From contig NZ_JAMXMY010000025.1 in the NCBI RefSeq assembly GCF_024055795.1, positions 62,001 through 126,000 of the forward strand: a stretch of DNA of 64,000 bases. The letters run 5' to 3'. This DNA is from Actinoallomurus purpureus (GTDB taxonomy: Bacteria; Actinomycetota; Actinomycetes; Streptosporangiales; Streptosporangiaceae). Positions 17,129 through 25,315 of this stretch are shown here, piece by piece. Within the stretch, counting starts at the first letter, position 1. Every line of letters starts with the position of its first letter. The translations under genes were made by a program, and so were the position numbers. Under the pieces are notes generated by a model that saw only the letters and a program-made list of their open reading frames with translations, had not been told where the DNA came from and did no database searches.

Positions 17129-18876
17129 CGGTACCCACGGGGGGTGACGAAGCGGCCGGCGACGGCGCGGCTGCGGCTGGATCCGACGATGACGACGGTG
17201 AACATGTCGATCCGCGCCGGGTCGAGGTCGGCGAGGGTCGTCAGCGTCACCGCCTGGTCGGGGCGAGCGGCGTTGCGGACGTACCCGACCGGCGTCTCCG
17301 GCGGGCGGTGGGCGGCGAGGATCTCCAGCGCCTTCGGCAGCTGCCAGTCGCGCGCCCGGCTGCGGGGGTTGTAGAGACACACCGTGAAGTCGCCCTCGGC
17401 GGCGGCGGTGACCCGGCGCTCGATGGCCTCCCAGGGGGTGTGCAGGTCGGAAAGGGAGATGTAGGCGTGGTCGTGGCCGAGCGGCGCGCCGAGGACGCCT
17501 GCGGCGGCCACCGCCGCGGTGATGCCGGGGACGCCCTCGACGTCGATGTCGGAGCCGGCGAACTCCAGGGCCGGGCTCGCCATGGCGTACACCCCGGCGT
17601 CGCCGGAGCCGACGAGCGCGACCGCGCGGCCCGCCGACGCCTCTGCGACGGCGGTACGGGCGCGCTCCTCCTCCTGGCCGAGACCCGACGCGATCACGCG
17701 GGTGCCGGGGCGGATGAGGTCGCGGACCTGGTCGAGGTACTGGTCGAGGCCGACGACGACGGACGCCCGCTGGAGCGCGGTGATCGCGCGGGGCGTCAGC
17801 AGGTCGCGCGCGCCGGGGCCCAGGCCGATGATCGCGAGCCGCCCGCGCGGCCTGAGCCGGGCGACCGCCGCCGTGGCGTTCGCCGACTTGCGCTTCTCCA
17901 CCATGAGCGCGGCGTCCCGGCCGTGGGCCCGCGCCCCGTGCAGGGCGGCGGCCTCGGCGACGCTGGGCGTGCCGACCTCCGCGCGGACCACCTCGGAGGG
18001 GTTGGGGACCACGACCGCCGCGAGGGTCTCCGCCGGGTAGGTGACGACCTCCCAGCCGCGCGCGGCGGCGGCCTGGAGAATGCCGTCCTCGTCGGCCTTC
18101 AGGTCGACGGTCGCGAGACACCGTACGGACTCGGGGGCCAGCATGTCGGCGGCCAGTGCCTGGTCGACCAGCGTGCCGACCTCCTCGGCGGAGACACCGC
18201 GCGCCGAGCCGACCCCGACGACCAGTGATCGCGGCCGGTAGACGAGGGCTCCGTCGAACCAGCGGCAGTCGTGGCCCATGCAGTCGTACTCGGCGTTGTC
18301 GGTGATGAGGATGTGGTGCCCGGCGTCGCCGGCGTCCGGTGAGACGTTGGGCGGCAGCGGGGGCAGCGGCCAGTGGTCCGCCCCGTCGATCCACACGGGT
18401 TCGCCGGACAGCACGGCCGCGCCGACGTGCGCGAGCAGCTCGGGGTTGTGAACGGTGAAGCCGAGGTCGGCGCCGTAGGAGTCGAGCGGGGTGACGTTGC
18501 TCTGGTCGCTGGCGGTCGTCACCACGGGCCGGCAGCCGAGCACCCCGGTGAGGCGGTGGGCGAGGAGGTTGGCCCCGTGGTGGCCGCCGAGGACGGCGAC
18601 GGCGAACGCCATCGACTCGTCCACGCAGACGACGGCGGGGTCGGTGGTCTTGTGGCCGAGCAGCGGCGCGAGGACGCGTACGGTCGCGCCGACGGCCAGG
18701 AAGCTCACGATGGCGTCACAGGTCCGCCACGCCTCGCGCAGCGCGTCGGCGGCCTTGTCCGCCGTCAGGACGCGGACCTCGTCCGGCCAGGCGGCCCGCA
18801 GCGTCTCCGCCGCCGTCCGGCCGCTCGCCGTCGCCGCGACGACCCCGATCCGCCCGACGCCCGTCCTCTCCCTCAC
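17119..18876 (-). CDS. cobJ: CbiG-CobJ fusion: cobalt-precorrin-5A hydrolase plus precorrin-3B C17-methyltransferase
   Basis: 585 residues from the GTG at 18876 (VRERTGVGRIGVV), which overlaps the cobL TGA as GTGA. Residues ~5-245 contain the CbiG N-terminal and middle regions (FLAVGATVRVLAP, VCVDESMAFAVAVLGGHHGAN). About 240-340 is the CbiG C-terminal/CobE-like region (VVGVGSARGVSAEEV, ATVDLKADEDGI). About 350-585 is the SAM methyltransferase CobJ/CbiH (IIGLGPGARDLLTPRA, ALVGSGDAGVYAMASP, VPGITAAVAAAGVLGAPLGHD). One polypeptide thus carries the ring-contraction methyltransferase and the enzyme that opens the resulting lactone, consecutive parts of one branch. The large upstream frame to 19359 is spurious. 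Confidence 0.92.
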   Translation of the reverse strand: MRERTGVGRIGVVAATASGRTAAETLRAAWPDEVRVLTADKAADALREAWRTCDAIVSFLAVGATVRVLAPLLGHKTTDPAVVCVDESMAFAVAVLGGHHGANLLAHRLTGVLGCRPVVTTASDQSNVTPLDSYGADLGFTVHNPELLAHVGAAVLSGEPVWIDGADHWPLPPLPPNVSPDAGDAGHHILITDNAEYDCMGHDCRWFDGALVYRPRSLVVGVGSARGVSAEEVGTLVDQALAADMLAPESVRCLATVDLKADEDGILQAAAARGWEVVTYPAETLAAVVVPNPSEVVRAEVGTPSVAEAAALHGARAHGRDAALMVEKRKSANATAAVARLRPRGRLAIIGLGPGARDLLTPRAITALQRASVVVGLDQYLDQVRDLIRPGTRVIASGLGQEEERARTAVAEASAGRAVALVGSGDAGVYAMASPALEFAGSDIDVEGVPGITAAVAAAGVLGAPLGHDHAYISLSDLHTPWEAIERRVTAAAEGDFTVCLYNPRSRARDWQLPKALEILAAHRPPETPVGYVRNAARPDQAVTLTTLADLDPARIDMFTVVIVGSSRSRAVAGRFVTPRGYRWA

Positions 18877-20054
18877 CGCATCCTCCCCGTCAGCACGAAC
18901 ACCGGATTCTGGGCGTCCAGGCGGAACGAACCGCCGGGCAGGTCCGCGAACCGCGACGCGGCCAGTTGCACGCCCTCGACCGCGTAGCCGGCGTCGGCCA
19001 GCAGCCGCCGGGCGGCCACCGCCCGGTCGACCGCCGCGAACGTCGCCACCGCCGTGCCCGGACGGCGCGCGAGAGCGCCGCCGAGCGCGTCGAGCCCGCC
19101 GCCGCCGACGAACACCGCGTCCGGGTCGGGCAGCCCGTCGTACGCCTCGGGCGCGGCGCCCTCGACGACCCGTACGCCGGTCGAGCGGGCGTTGCGCCGG
19201 ATGAGGTCGCAGGCCGCCGGGTCGCGTTCGACGGCGATCACGGCCGCGTGGTGCTCGGCGCACTCGACGCCGACCGAGCCGCTGCCCGCTCCGACGTCCC
19301 AGATGAGCGTGCCGAGCGTCGGCCGCAGCCGGGACAGGACGACGGCGCGCACCTCCCATTTGGTGATCATCCCGGCGCGGTGCTCGTAGCCGTCGTCGGC
19401 GTACGCCCAGCCGTCCGGCGGCGCCGTGGGCTGGTCATGCAGACGGGGCCCCTCCGCCGGCCGGTGCTCGTCGAGGGCGATGACGACGTTCGGGTCGGTC
19501 CAGTCGCGGGCGGCGGCCTCGGCCGGGGTGCAGCGGACGACCCGTTCGCCGGGGCCGCCGAGGCGCTCGGCCACCCACAGGACACGGTCCCACCCCGCGA
19601 GCTCGGCGCCGATCTCGCCGGGGCCGCAGGCGGGCGAGGTGAGGACGGCGACCTTGGGCATCGCCCGGCAGGCGTTGACGGCCGCACGCGGGTCGCGGCC
19701 GTGCGCGCTGACCACGACGGCGTCGTCCCACGGCAGGCCGATCCGCGCGAACGCGCCGGCCACCGAGGAGACGGCTGGCAGGACCTCCGGGGCGTGCCCG
19801 TGCTCGCGAAGCGACCGCAGGATGCCGAAGAACCCCGGGTCGCCACTGGCGAGCACCACGACGTCGTCGCCGGCCACCGCGTCGATCTCGGCGAGCGCCG
19901 CCGGGACGTCGCCGAGCACGATCCGGCGGACGCGCTCCGGCGGGCGTACCGCCTCCAGGTGCCGCCGTCCGCCGACGACCAGCGAGGCCTTCTGGAGCCG
20001 GTCCATCGCCCGCTCGGGCAGGGGGGAGCCGTCGCAGCCCACGACCGTGATCAT
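18873..20054 (-). CDS. cobL: Precorrin-6Y C5,15-methyltransferase (decarboxylating), CbiE-CbiT fusion
   Basis: 393 residues, ATG at 20054 overlapping the cbiD stop. The N-terminal half is a CbiE-type tetrapyrrole methylase (VVGCDGSPLP, LASGDPGFFGILRSL, VLPAVSSVAGAFARIGLPWDDA). The C-terminal half is the CbiT Rossmann methyltransferase with the SAM loop WDVGAGSGSVGVECA and AVERDPAACDLIRRNA. Together they methylate C-5 and C-15 and decarboxylate the C-12 acetate. A fused form is the aerobic-type CobL arrangement. Confidence 0.94.
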   Translation of the reverse strand: MITVVGCDGSPLPERAMDRLQKASLVVGGRRHLEAVRPPERVRRIVLGDVPAALAEIDAVAGDDVVVLASGDPGFFGILRSLREHGHAPEVLPAVSSVAGAFARIGLPWDDAVVVSAHGRDPRAAVNACRAMPKVAVLTSPACGPGEIGAELAGWDRVLWVAERLGGPGERVVRCTPAEAAARDWTDPNVVIALDEHRPAEGPRLHDQPTAPPDGWAYADDGYEHRAGMITKWEVRAVVLSRLRPTLGTLIWDVGAGSGSVGVECAEHHAAVIAVERDPAACDLIRRNARSTGVRVVEGAAPEAYDGLPDPDAVFVGGGGLDALGGALARRPGTAVATFAAVDRAVAARRLLADAGYAVEGVQLAASRFADLPGGSFRLDAQNPVFVLTGRMR

Positions 20055-21208
20055 CGGGCGAGCCGCCCGTACATGGCGATCATCCGTTTGCCGGTGAAGT
20101 CGACCAGGACCACCTGGGCCGCGACGCCGTTCGCGCCCGGCACCTGTGCCGCCTCGTCCTCGGCGAACCGCTCCAGGACCCCGGCGACGCGGCGGCACAG
20201 CTCACGGCCGGCGCGGCCGAGCAGCCCGGCGGACTCCCACAGCTCGTACGCGTGCCGCGCCGTGTTGGCCTCCGCGACCTCCGCGGCGAGGTCCTCGGGT
20301 CCGCCGACCGCGGTCGTGATCTCTCCGAGCAGCGCGGTGTCGACCTTCGAGCGCGTGTAGTGCGTCATGAGCACTCCGGACGCGAGCTTGGTGAGCTTGC
20401 CCGCCATGCCGACGAACACGACCTGGGTGACGCCGTTCTCCACGGCCCGGCGCAGCGCGGCCCCGGTGAAGTCGCCGACCTCGACGAAGCACACGGCGGG
20501 CAGCTTCGGCAGGAGCTTCATCGCGCCCTGCTCGGTGCGGCCGCCGGTGCACAGGACGAGCGACCGCTCCCCCTGTGCGGCCATCACCGCGACCGCCTGC
20601 TCGACGCTCGCCCGCCACGACGCCGTCGAGAACGGGCGGACGATCCCCGTCGTGCCCAGGATCGAGATGCCGCCCAGGATGCCGAGCCGCTTGTTCGTGG
20701 TCTTGCGCGCCATCTTCTCCCCCTCGGGTACCGAGATGACGACGCGTACGCCCCGTGTGTTCAGGTCCACCGACTCCCCCACCGCCTGTTGGATCATCTG
20801 CCGGGGCACCGGGTTGATCGCCGGGCCGCCCAGCTCCAGGCCGAGCCCGGGCCTGGTGACGACCCCCACCCCGACGCCGCCGTCCAGCTCGATGCCCGGC
20901 TCGTCCCGCCAGGAGACCGTGGCGGTCAGATGGGCACCGTCCGTGACGTCAGGGTCGTCTCCCGCGTCCTTGATCACCACTGCTTCGGCCCGCCCGTCGT
21001 GGATCAGGCAGGAGTCCACCGCGAACGTCACCCGCCGGCCCGACGGCAGCGCCACCTCGACGACCTCCGGGACGACGCCCGTGACCAGCGCCTCCGCCGC
21101 GGCCTTGGCCGCCGCCGAGGCGCACGTGCCCGTCGTCCAGCCGGTGCGCAGCGCCTTGCCGCGGACCTTCATGGTCCGCGGCATGTCGGGCTCGTAGGGG
21201 GTGCTCAT
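20051..21208 (-). CDS. cbiD: Cobalt-precorrin-5B C1-methyltransferase
   Basis: 385 residues. The N-terminal LRTGWTTGTCASAAAKAAAEAL is the CbiD signature; further features are VIKDAGDDPDVTDGA, GVGVVTRPGLGL, GEPAINPVPRQMI-like and KLGILGGISILGTTGIV-like motifs (here NKRLGILGG). CbiD is characteristic of the cobalt-early, oxygen-independent route and of pathways lacking CobF. Stop overlaps cobL; start lies 11 bp after the cobM stop. Confidence 0.95.
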   Translation of the reverse strand: MSTPYEPDMPRTMKVRGKALRTGWTTGTCASAAAKAAAEALVTGVVPEVVEVALPSGRRVTFAVDSCLIHDGRAEAVVIKDAGDDPDVTDGAHLTATVSWRDEPGIELDGGVGVGVVTRPGLGLELGGPAINPVPRQMIQQAVGESVDLNTRGVRVVISVPEGEKMARKTTNKRLGILGGISILGTTGIVRPFSTASWRASVEQAVAVMAAQGERSLVLCTGGRTEQGAMKLLPKLPAVCFVEVGDFTGAALRRAVENGVTQVVFVGMAGKLTKLASGVLMTHYTRSKVDTALLGEITTAVGGPEDLAAEVAEANTARHAYELWESAGLLGRAGRELCRRVAGVLERFAEDEAAQVPGANGVAAQVVLVDFTGKRMIAMYGRLAR

Positions 21209-21219
21209 CGCCGGTCCGC

Positions 21220-22014
21220 TCAGCCGCCCCGCAGCGCCTTGCGTGCCGTACGGTCCGCGCGCCGGTGGCCGTGGAAGTGCCCCGGGTGATACAGGTGCGA
21301 GCGGGTGCCGCCGGCCTCGAGCGCGGCGCCGACGAGCACGAGCGTGTGCTTCCACAGCCTGTGCTGCTTGACCGTCTCGGCCAGCGCGTCCAGGCGGCAG
21401 CGCACGATCAGCTCGTCCGGCCACGTGCACTGGTAGGCGATCACGCACGGCGTGTCCGGCGGGTACCCGCCCTCGAGGAGCTCGTCCTGCAGCTGCCTCG
21501 ACCGCGCCGCCGACAGGAACAGCGCCATCGTCGTGCCGTGCCGGGCGAACTCCCGAACCTCCTCCCCCGGCGGCATCGGCGTCTTGCCGCCGCCGAGCCG
21601 GGTCAGGATCACCGACTGGGCGACCTCGGGGATGGTCAGCTCCCGGCCGACGGCGGCGGCGACCGCCGAGAAGCTCGACACGCCCGGCACGATCTCGGTG
21701 TCGAGGCCGAGGGTCCGGCAGCGGTCGAGCTGCTCCTGCAGCGCCCCCCACAGCGCGGGGTCGCCGGAGTGGATCCGCGCCACGGTCAGCCCCTCGGCGG
21801 CGGCGCGCTCGTAGTACGGCAGCACGCCCTCCATGGGCAGCCGCGCCGAGTCGACGATCTCCGCGTCCGGGCGGGCGTGCTGGAGGACGTCCTCGTGGAC
21901 CAGGCTGGCCGCCCAGATCACCACGTCGGCCTCGGCGATCGCCTTCGCCGCCCGGAACGTCAGCAGGTCCGCCGCGCCCGGCCCCGCACCGACGAACACC
22001 ACGCGTCCCGTCAT
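21220..22014 (-). CDS. cobM: Precorrin-4 C11-methyltransferase
   Basis: 264 residues of the tetrapyrrole methylase fold: VFVGAGPGAADLLTFRA at the N terminus, RIHSGDPALWGALQEQ, VPGVSSFSAVAAAVGRELTIPEV, and IAYQCTWPDELIVR near residue 195. It methylates C-11 of (cobalt-)precorrin-4. The C terminus is extended by a His/Arg-rich stretch (HLYHPGHFHGHRR). ATGA overlap with cobI. Confidence 0.94.
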   Translation of the reverse strand: MTGRVVFVGAGPGAADLLTFRAAKAIAEADVVIWAASLVHEDVLQHARPDAEIVDSARLPMEGVLPYYERAAAEGLTVARIHSGDPALWGALQEQLDRCRTLGLDTEIVPGVSSFSAVAAAVGRELTIPEVAQSVILTRLGGGKTPMPPGEEVREFARHGTTMALFLSAARSRQLQDELLEGGYPPDTPCVIAYQCTWPDELIVRCRLDALAETVKQHRLWKHTLVLVGAALEAGGTRSHLYHPGHFHGHRRADRTARKALRGG

Positions 22015-22757
22015 CTTCTCCCCCTCAGTTTCCCGCCGGTGGTCGTCCGGCGTCCGGGCACGATCAGCGTCGACAGGTACGGAACCGGCCCCTGGAGTTC
22101 CCTGGCCGCCCGTACGTCCTCGTCGGGCAGGCCCAACCGCGCGCCGTACACCGCGTCGTCGAGCCGGCCGGCGTCCCGTACGGCGGCGAGGGTCTCGCCG
22201 GCGACCCGGCCGAACTTGTACGCGACGACGGTGTCGCACGTCTCCAGCGCCGTGCGCAGGGCGGCGGTGCCGCCCGTCAGCGGCAGCAGGCACAGCGACT
22301 CGTCGCCCTCGGTCAGGACGGTCCCCGACCGCGCCGCGAGGTCCTGCATGGCGGTGACGCCCGGCACGGTCTCGACCTCGACGCCCGGCTCCCGCGAGCG
22401 CACGGTCCGCGCGAGGTAGGTGAAGGTGGAGTAGACGTTCGGGTCGCCGATCGTGGCGAACGCGACCGTCCGCGCGCCGCCCGCGAACGCCTCGACGACC
22501 CGGCGCGCGGCGGCGTCCCAAGCGGTCACCCGCCGCTCGCTCAGCCCGTTCGGGTCGTTCAGCGCGAAGACGACGCGCTCGGCCCTGTCGGTGTACGCGC
22601 GCACGACGGACTCGGCGCGGCCGGGCTCGTCGAGCGCCATGACCGGGACGAGCACGACGTCGGCCTCGCGCAGGATCCGCACCGCGCGGACGGTGACGAG
22701 CTCCGGGTCGCCGGGCCCGACGCCCACGCCGACCAGCCTCGGCCTGTCAGGGTTCAT
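22011..22757 (-). CDS. cobI: Precorrin-2 C20-methyltransferase
   Basis: 248 residues. VGVGVGPGDPELVTVRAVRIL starts the SAM-methylase domain; TIGDPNVYSTFTYLA is the SAM-binding second motif, and VPGVTAMQDLAARSG and YKFGRV follow. It transfers a methyl to C-20 of precorrin-2 or cobalt-factor II (CbiL equivalent). Both ends overlap neighbours by 4 bp. Confidence 0.94.
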   Translation of the reverse strand: MNPDRPRLVGVGVGPGDPELVTVRAVRILREADVVLVPVMALDEPGRAESVVRAYTDRAERVVFALNDPNGLSERRVTAWDAAARRVVEAFAGGARTVAFATIGDPNVYSTFTYLARTVRSREPGVEVETVPGVTAMQDLAARSGTVLTEGDESLCLLPLTGGTAALRTALETCDTVVAYKFGRVAGETLAAVRDAGRLDDAVYGARLGLPDEDVRAARELQGPVPYLSTLIVPGRRTTTGGKLRGRR

Positions 22758-23290
22758 GTGAGTTCGCTCTCCAGCAGGCTGAACAGCACGGCGTCGACCC
22801 GCCCGGCCGGAGTGAGGGTGGCCTCGCGGAGCACGCCCTCACGGGTGAAGCCGGCCTTCTCGGCGACGCCCTGCGAGGCGTGGTTGCCGACGGCGGCCAG
22901 CAGCTCCACCCGGTGCAACCCCTTCCCGAAGGCGTACGCGGCCGCGCCGCGCGTCGCCTCGACGGCGTACCCCTTGCGCCGGGCCCAGGGCGCGATCCAG
23001 TAACCGACCTCGACGCGGCCGTCCGTCCAGTCGGCACGGCTGAGGCCGACGGTGCCGACGAACCGGTCACCATCGACGATGGCGAAGTTGACCCCGTGCC
23101 CCGGATCGGCGTTGGAGTGCGTGACGCACCAGGCCAGCGCGGTCTCGGCGGTCTGGGCGGGCGCCCAGGCCATCCAGCGGAGGATCTCCGGGTCGCGGCT
23201 CGCCGCCAGGACGTCCGGGGCGTCGGCCTCCTCGAACGGGCGCAGCAGCAGCCGCTGGGTCTCCAGCAGCACACCCACGTCGAAAGTCAT
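22754..23290 (-). CDS. GNAT acetyltransferase (RimJ/RimL type) embedded in the cob operon
   Basis: 178 residues. It starts LETQRLLLRPFEEADAPDVL, has the acetyl-CoA loop region VEVGYWIAPWARRKGYAVEA (R/Q-x-x-G-x-A variant RRKGYA), and ends HRVELLAAVGNHASQGVAEKAGFTREG. These are hallmarks of RimJ/RimL-type N-acetyltransferases. Four-base ATGA overlaps join it to cobB upstream and cobI downstream, so it must be co-translated with the corrin genes. No acetylation step is known in corrin synthesis; its target is unknown. Confidence 0.88.
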   Translation of the reverse strand: MTFDVGVLLETQRLLLRPFEEADAPDVLAASRDPEILRWMAWAPAQTAETALAWCVTHSNADPGHGVNFAIVDGDRFVGTVGLSRADWTDGRVEVGYWIAPWARRKGYAVEATRGAAAYAFGKGLHRVELLAAVGNHASQGVAEKAGFTREGVLREATLTPAGRVDAVLFSLLESELT

Positions 23291-24630
23291 CGGCAGGCTC
23301 CCACGAAACGTCGCGCCATCTCCGGACTACCAGCCCAATGCAGATGGAGGTAGGAGGCAAGGCGCGTGCCGCCGGCGAATCCCTCCGGGTCCGATCCGGA
23401 CCACCGCCAGGCGGGTTCGGCGCCCGGCCCGCGGCGCACCGCCGTCCGGTGGAACTCGTGCCCCCGGAAGCGTTCGCCCGTCCGCGCCACCGGCGAGTCG
23501 CGCACCGCGACGGCCTCACGGTAGCCGAGGGTGAGCCGGGAGGTCATGCGCGCCTCCGCGTCGACGACCCCGCACATCGGCGCGCCGTCCAGGGTGCGGG
23601 CGAGGTACAGCAGGCCGGCGCACTCGGCGTAGATCGGCCCGTCGAACGCGGCGACCCGGCGGCGCAGCGGTTCGTTGGCCGCCAGCTCGCCCGCGTACAT
23701 CTCGGGGAAGCCGCCGCCGATCACGACGCCGCGTGTGCCCTCCGGCAGCGCCTCGTCGCGCAGCGGGTCGAACGGCACGACCCGCGCCCCGGCGGCCGCC
23801 AGCAGTTCGTCGTTCTCGGCGTACCCGAACGTGAACGCCGGGCCGCCCGCGACCGCGACCACCGGACGCGCGCCCGGCGGGACGGCTAGATCCTGCGACG
23901 CGTGCTCCGCCGCGTCCCAGGGGCGGGCGTCGACGGGCGGTGCTCCGTGGGCGAGGGCGAGCAGGCCCTGAAGGTCGCACGACTCCCCTACGAGGGCGCC
24001 GAGCCGCTCGACGGTCCGTACGGCCTCGGCCCGGCGTTCGGCCGCCGGGATGAGGCCGAGATGGCGTGACGGGGTGCCGGCGTCCTCGTGCCGCCGCAGC
24101 ACCCCGAGCACCGGCAGCCCGGTCTCCTCGATCGCCGCGCGGCAGATCCGCTCGTGCCGGTCCGAGCCGATGCGGTTGAGGATCACGCCGCCGATCCGCA
24201 CCGTGGAGTCGTAGGTCGTGAATCCGTGGACCAGCGCGGCGATCGAGCGGCCCGCCGACGAGGCGTCCACGACGAGGACGACCGGCGCGGCCAGGAGCCG
24301 GGCCACGTGCGCGGTCGAGGCGAACCCGCCCGCATCGCCGGTCTCGGCGCCGTCGAACAGCCCCATGACGCCCTCGATCACGGCGACGTCCGCGCCGCGC
24401 GCGCCGTGCAGGAACAGCGGCGCGATGAGCTCCTCCGACGTCAGCCAGGGGTCGAGGTTGCGGCCCGGCCGCCCGGCCGCGAGCGCGTGGTAGCCGGGGT
24501 CGATGTAGTCCGGCCCGACCTTGTGCGGCGAGACGTCGAGCCCGCGCGCGGTCAGCGCGGCCATCAGCCCCGTGGCCACCGTCGTCTTGCCGCTCCCGGA
24601 GGCGGGCGCGGCGACGACGATCCGCGGCAT
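23287..24630 (-). CDS. cobB: Cobyrinate / hydrogenobyrinate a,c-diamide synthase
   Basis: 447 residues. The P-loop ATPase N-terminal domain begins RIVVAAPASGSGKTTVATG, with VGPDYIDPGYH and IEGVMGLFDGA. The C-terminal triad glutamine amidotransferase domain has GGGFPEMYAGEL, the nucleophile cysteine in YAECAGLLYLAR, and LHLHWAGSPE near the end. It amidates the a and c carboxylates using glutamine and ATP. ATG at 24630 chosen; a GTG two codons upstream is possible. CobA-type adenosyltransferase gene cobO lies 43 bp upstream. Confidence 0.95.
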   Translation of the reverse strand: MPRIVVAAPASGSGKTTVATGLMAALTARGLDVSPHKVGPDYIDPGYHALAAGRPGRNLDPWLTSEELIAPLFLHGARGADVAVIEGVMGLFDGAETGDAGGFASTAHVARLLAAPVVLVVDASSAGRSIAALVHGFTTYDSTVRIGGVILNRIGSDRHERICRAAIEETGLPVLGVLRRHEDAGTPSRHLGLIPAAERRAEAVRTVERLGALVGESCDLQGLLALAHGAPPVDARPWDAAEHASQDLAVPPGARPVVAVAGGPAFTFGYAENDELLAAAGARVVPFDPLRDEALPEGTRGVVIGGGFPEMYAGELAANEPLRRRVAAFDGPIYAECAGLLYLARTLDGAPMCGVVDAEARMTSRLTLGYREAVAVRDSPVARTGERFRGHEFHRTAVRRGPGAEPAWRWSGSDPEGFAGGTRLASYLHLHWAGSPEMARRFVGACR

Positions 24631-24673
24631 CCTCACCGGACCGCCCGCGTGGTCGTGCGGCGCCGGCCGGCCG

Positions 24674-25276
24674 TCACCATTCGATGCCCTTCTGGCCCTT
24701 CTGGCCGGCGTCCATGGGGTGCTTGACCTTGCCCATCTCGGTGACGAGGTCGGCGAGCTCCACCAGGCGCGGGTCGGCGTCACGGCCGGTGATGACGACG
24801 TGCTGGTGACCCGGCCGGTCCCGCAGCGTCGCGACGACGTCCTCGACGTCCACCCATCCCCACTTCATGGGATAGGTGAACTCGTCGAGCACGTACAGCG
24901 TGTAGGTCTGCGCGGCCAGGTCGCGTTTGATCTGCTCCCAGCCCTCGCGGGCGTCCGCCGCGTGGTCCTCCTCCGCACCGGGCCGCTGGATCCAGGACCA
25001 GCCCTCGCCCATCTTGTGCCAGGTGACCGGGCCGCCCTCGCCCGACTCGCCGAGCACCCGCAGCGCGCGTTCCTCGCCGATGCGCCACTTGGCGGACTTG
25101 ACGAACTGGAACACCCCGATCGGCCAGCCCTGGTTCCAGCCCCGCAGGGCCAGCCCGAAGGCGGCGGTCGACTTGCCCTTCCCCGGCCCGGTGTGGACGA
25201 CCACGAGAGGCCGGTTGCGGCGCTGCCGGGTGGTGAGCCCGTCGTCGGGTACAGACACCGGCTTACCCTGCGGCAT
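24674..25276 (-). CDS. cobO: Cob(I)yrinic acid a,c-diamide adenosyltransferase
   Basis: 200 residues of the BtuR/CobA/CobO family. The P-loop is VVVHTGPGKGKSTAAFGLALR, and QFVKSAKWRIGEE, the YVLDEFTYPMKWGWVD motif and a VVITGRDADPRL region follow. It attaches the 5'-deoxyadenosyl group to reduced cobalt. It sits between cobB and the chelatase ATPase gene, about 40 bp from each, in the same transcript. Confidence 0.95.
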   Translation of the reverse strand: MPQGKPVSVPDDGLTTRQRRNRPLVVVHTGPGKGKSTAAFGLALRGWNQGWPIGVFQFVKSAKWRIGEERALRVLGESGEGGPVTWHKMGEGWSWIQRPGAEEDHAADAREGWEQIKRDLAAQTYTLYVLDEFTYPMKWGWVDVEDVVATLRDRPGHQHVVITGRDADPRLVELADLVTEMGKVKHPMDAGQKGQKGIEW

Positions 25277-25315
25277 GTCGATCCTTTCCGGGGACGGTCA
25301 CGGGGGCCTGCGGGG

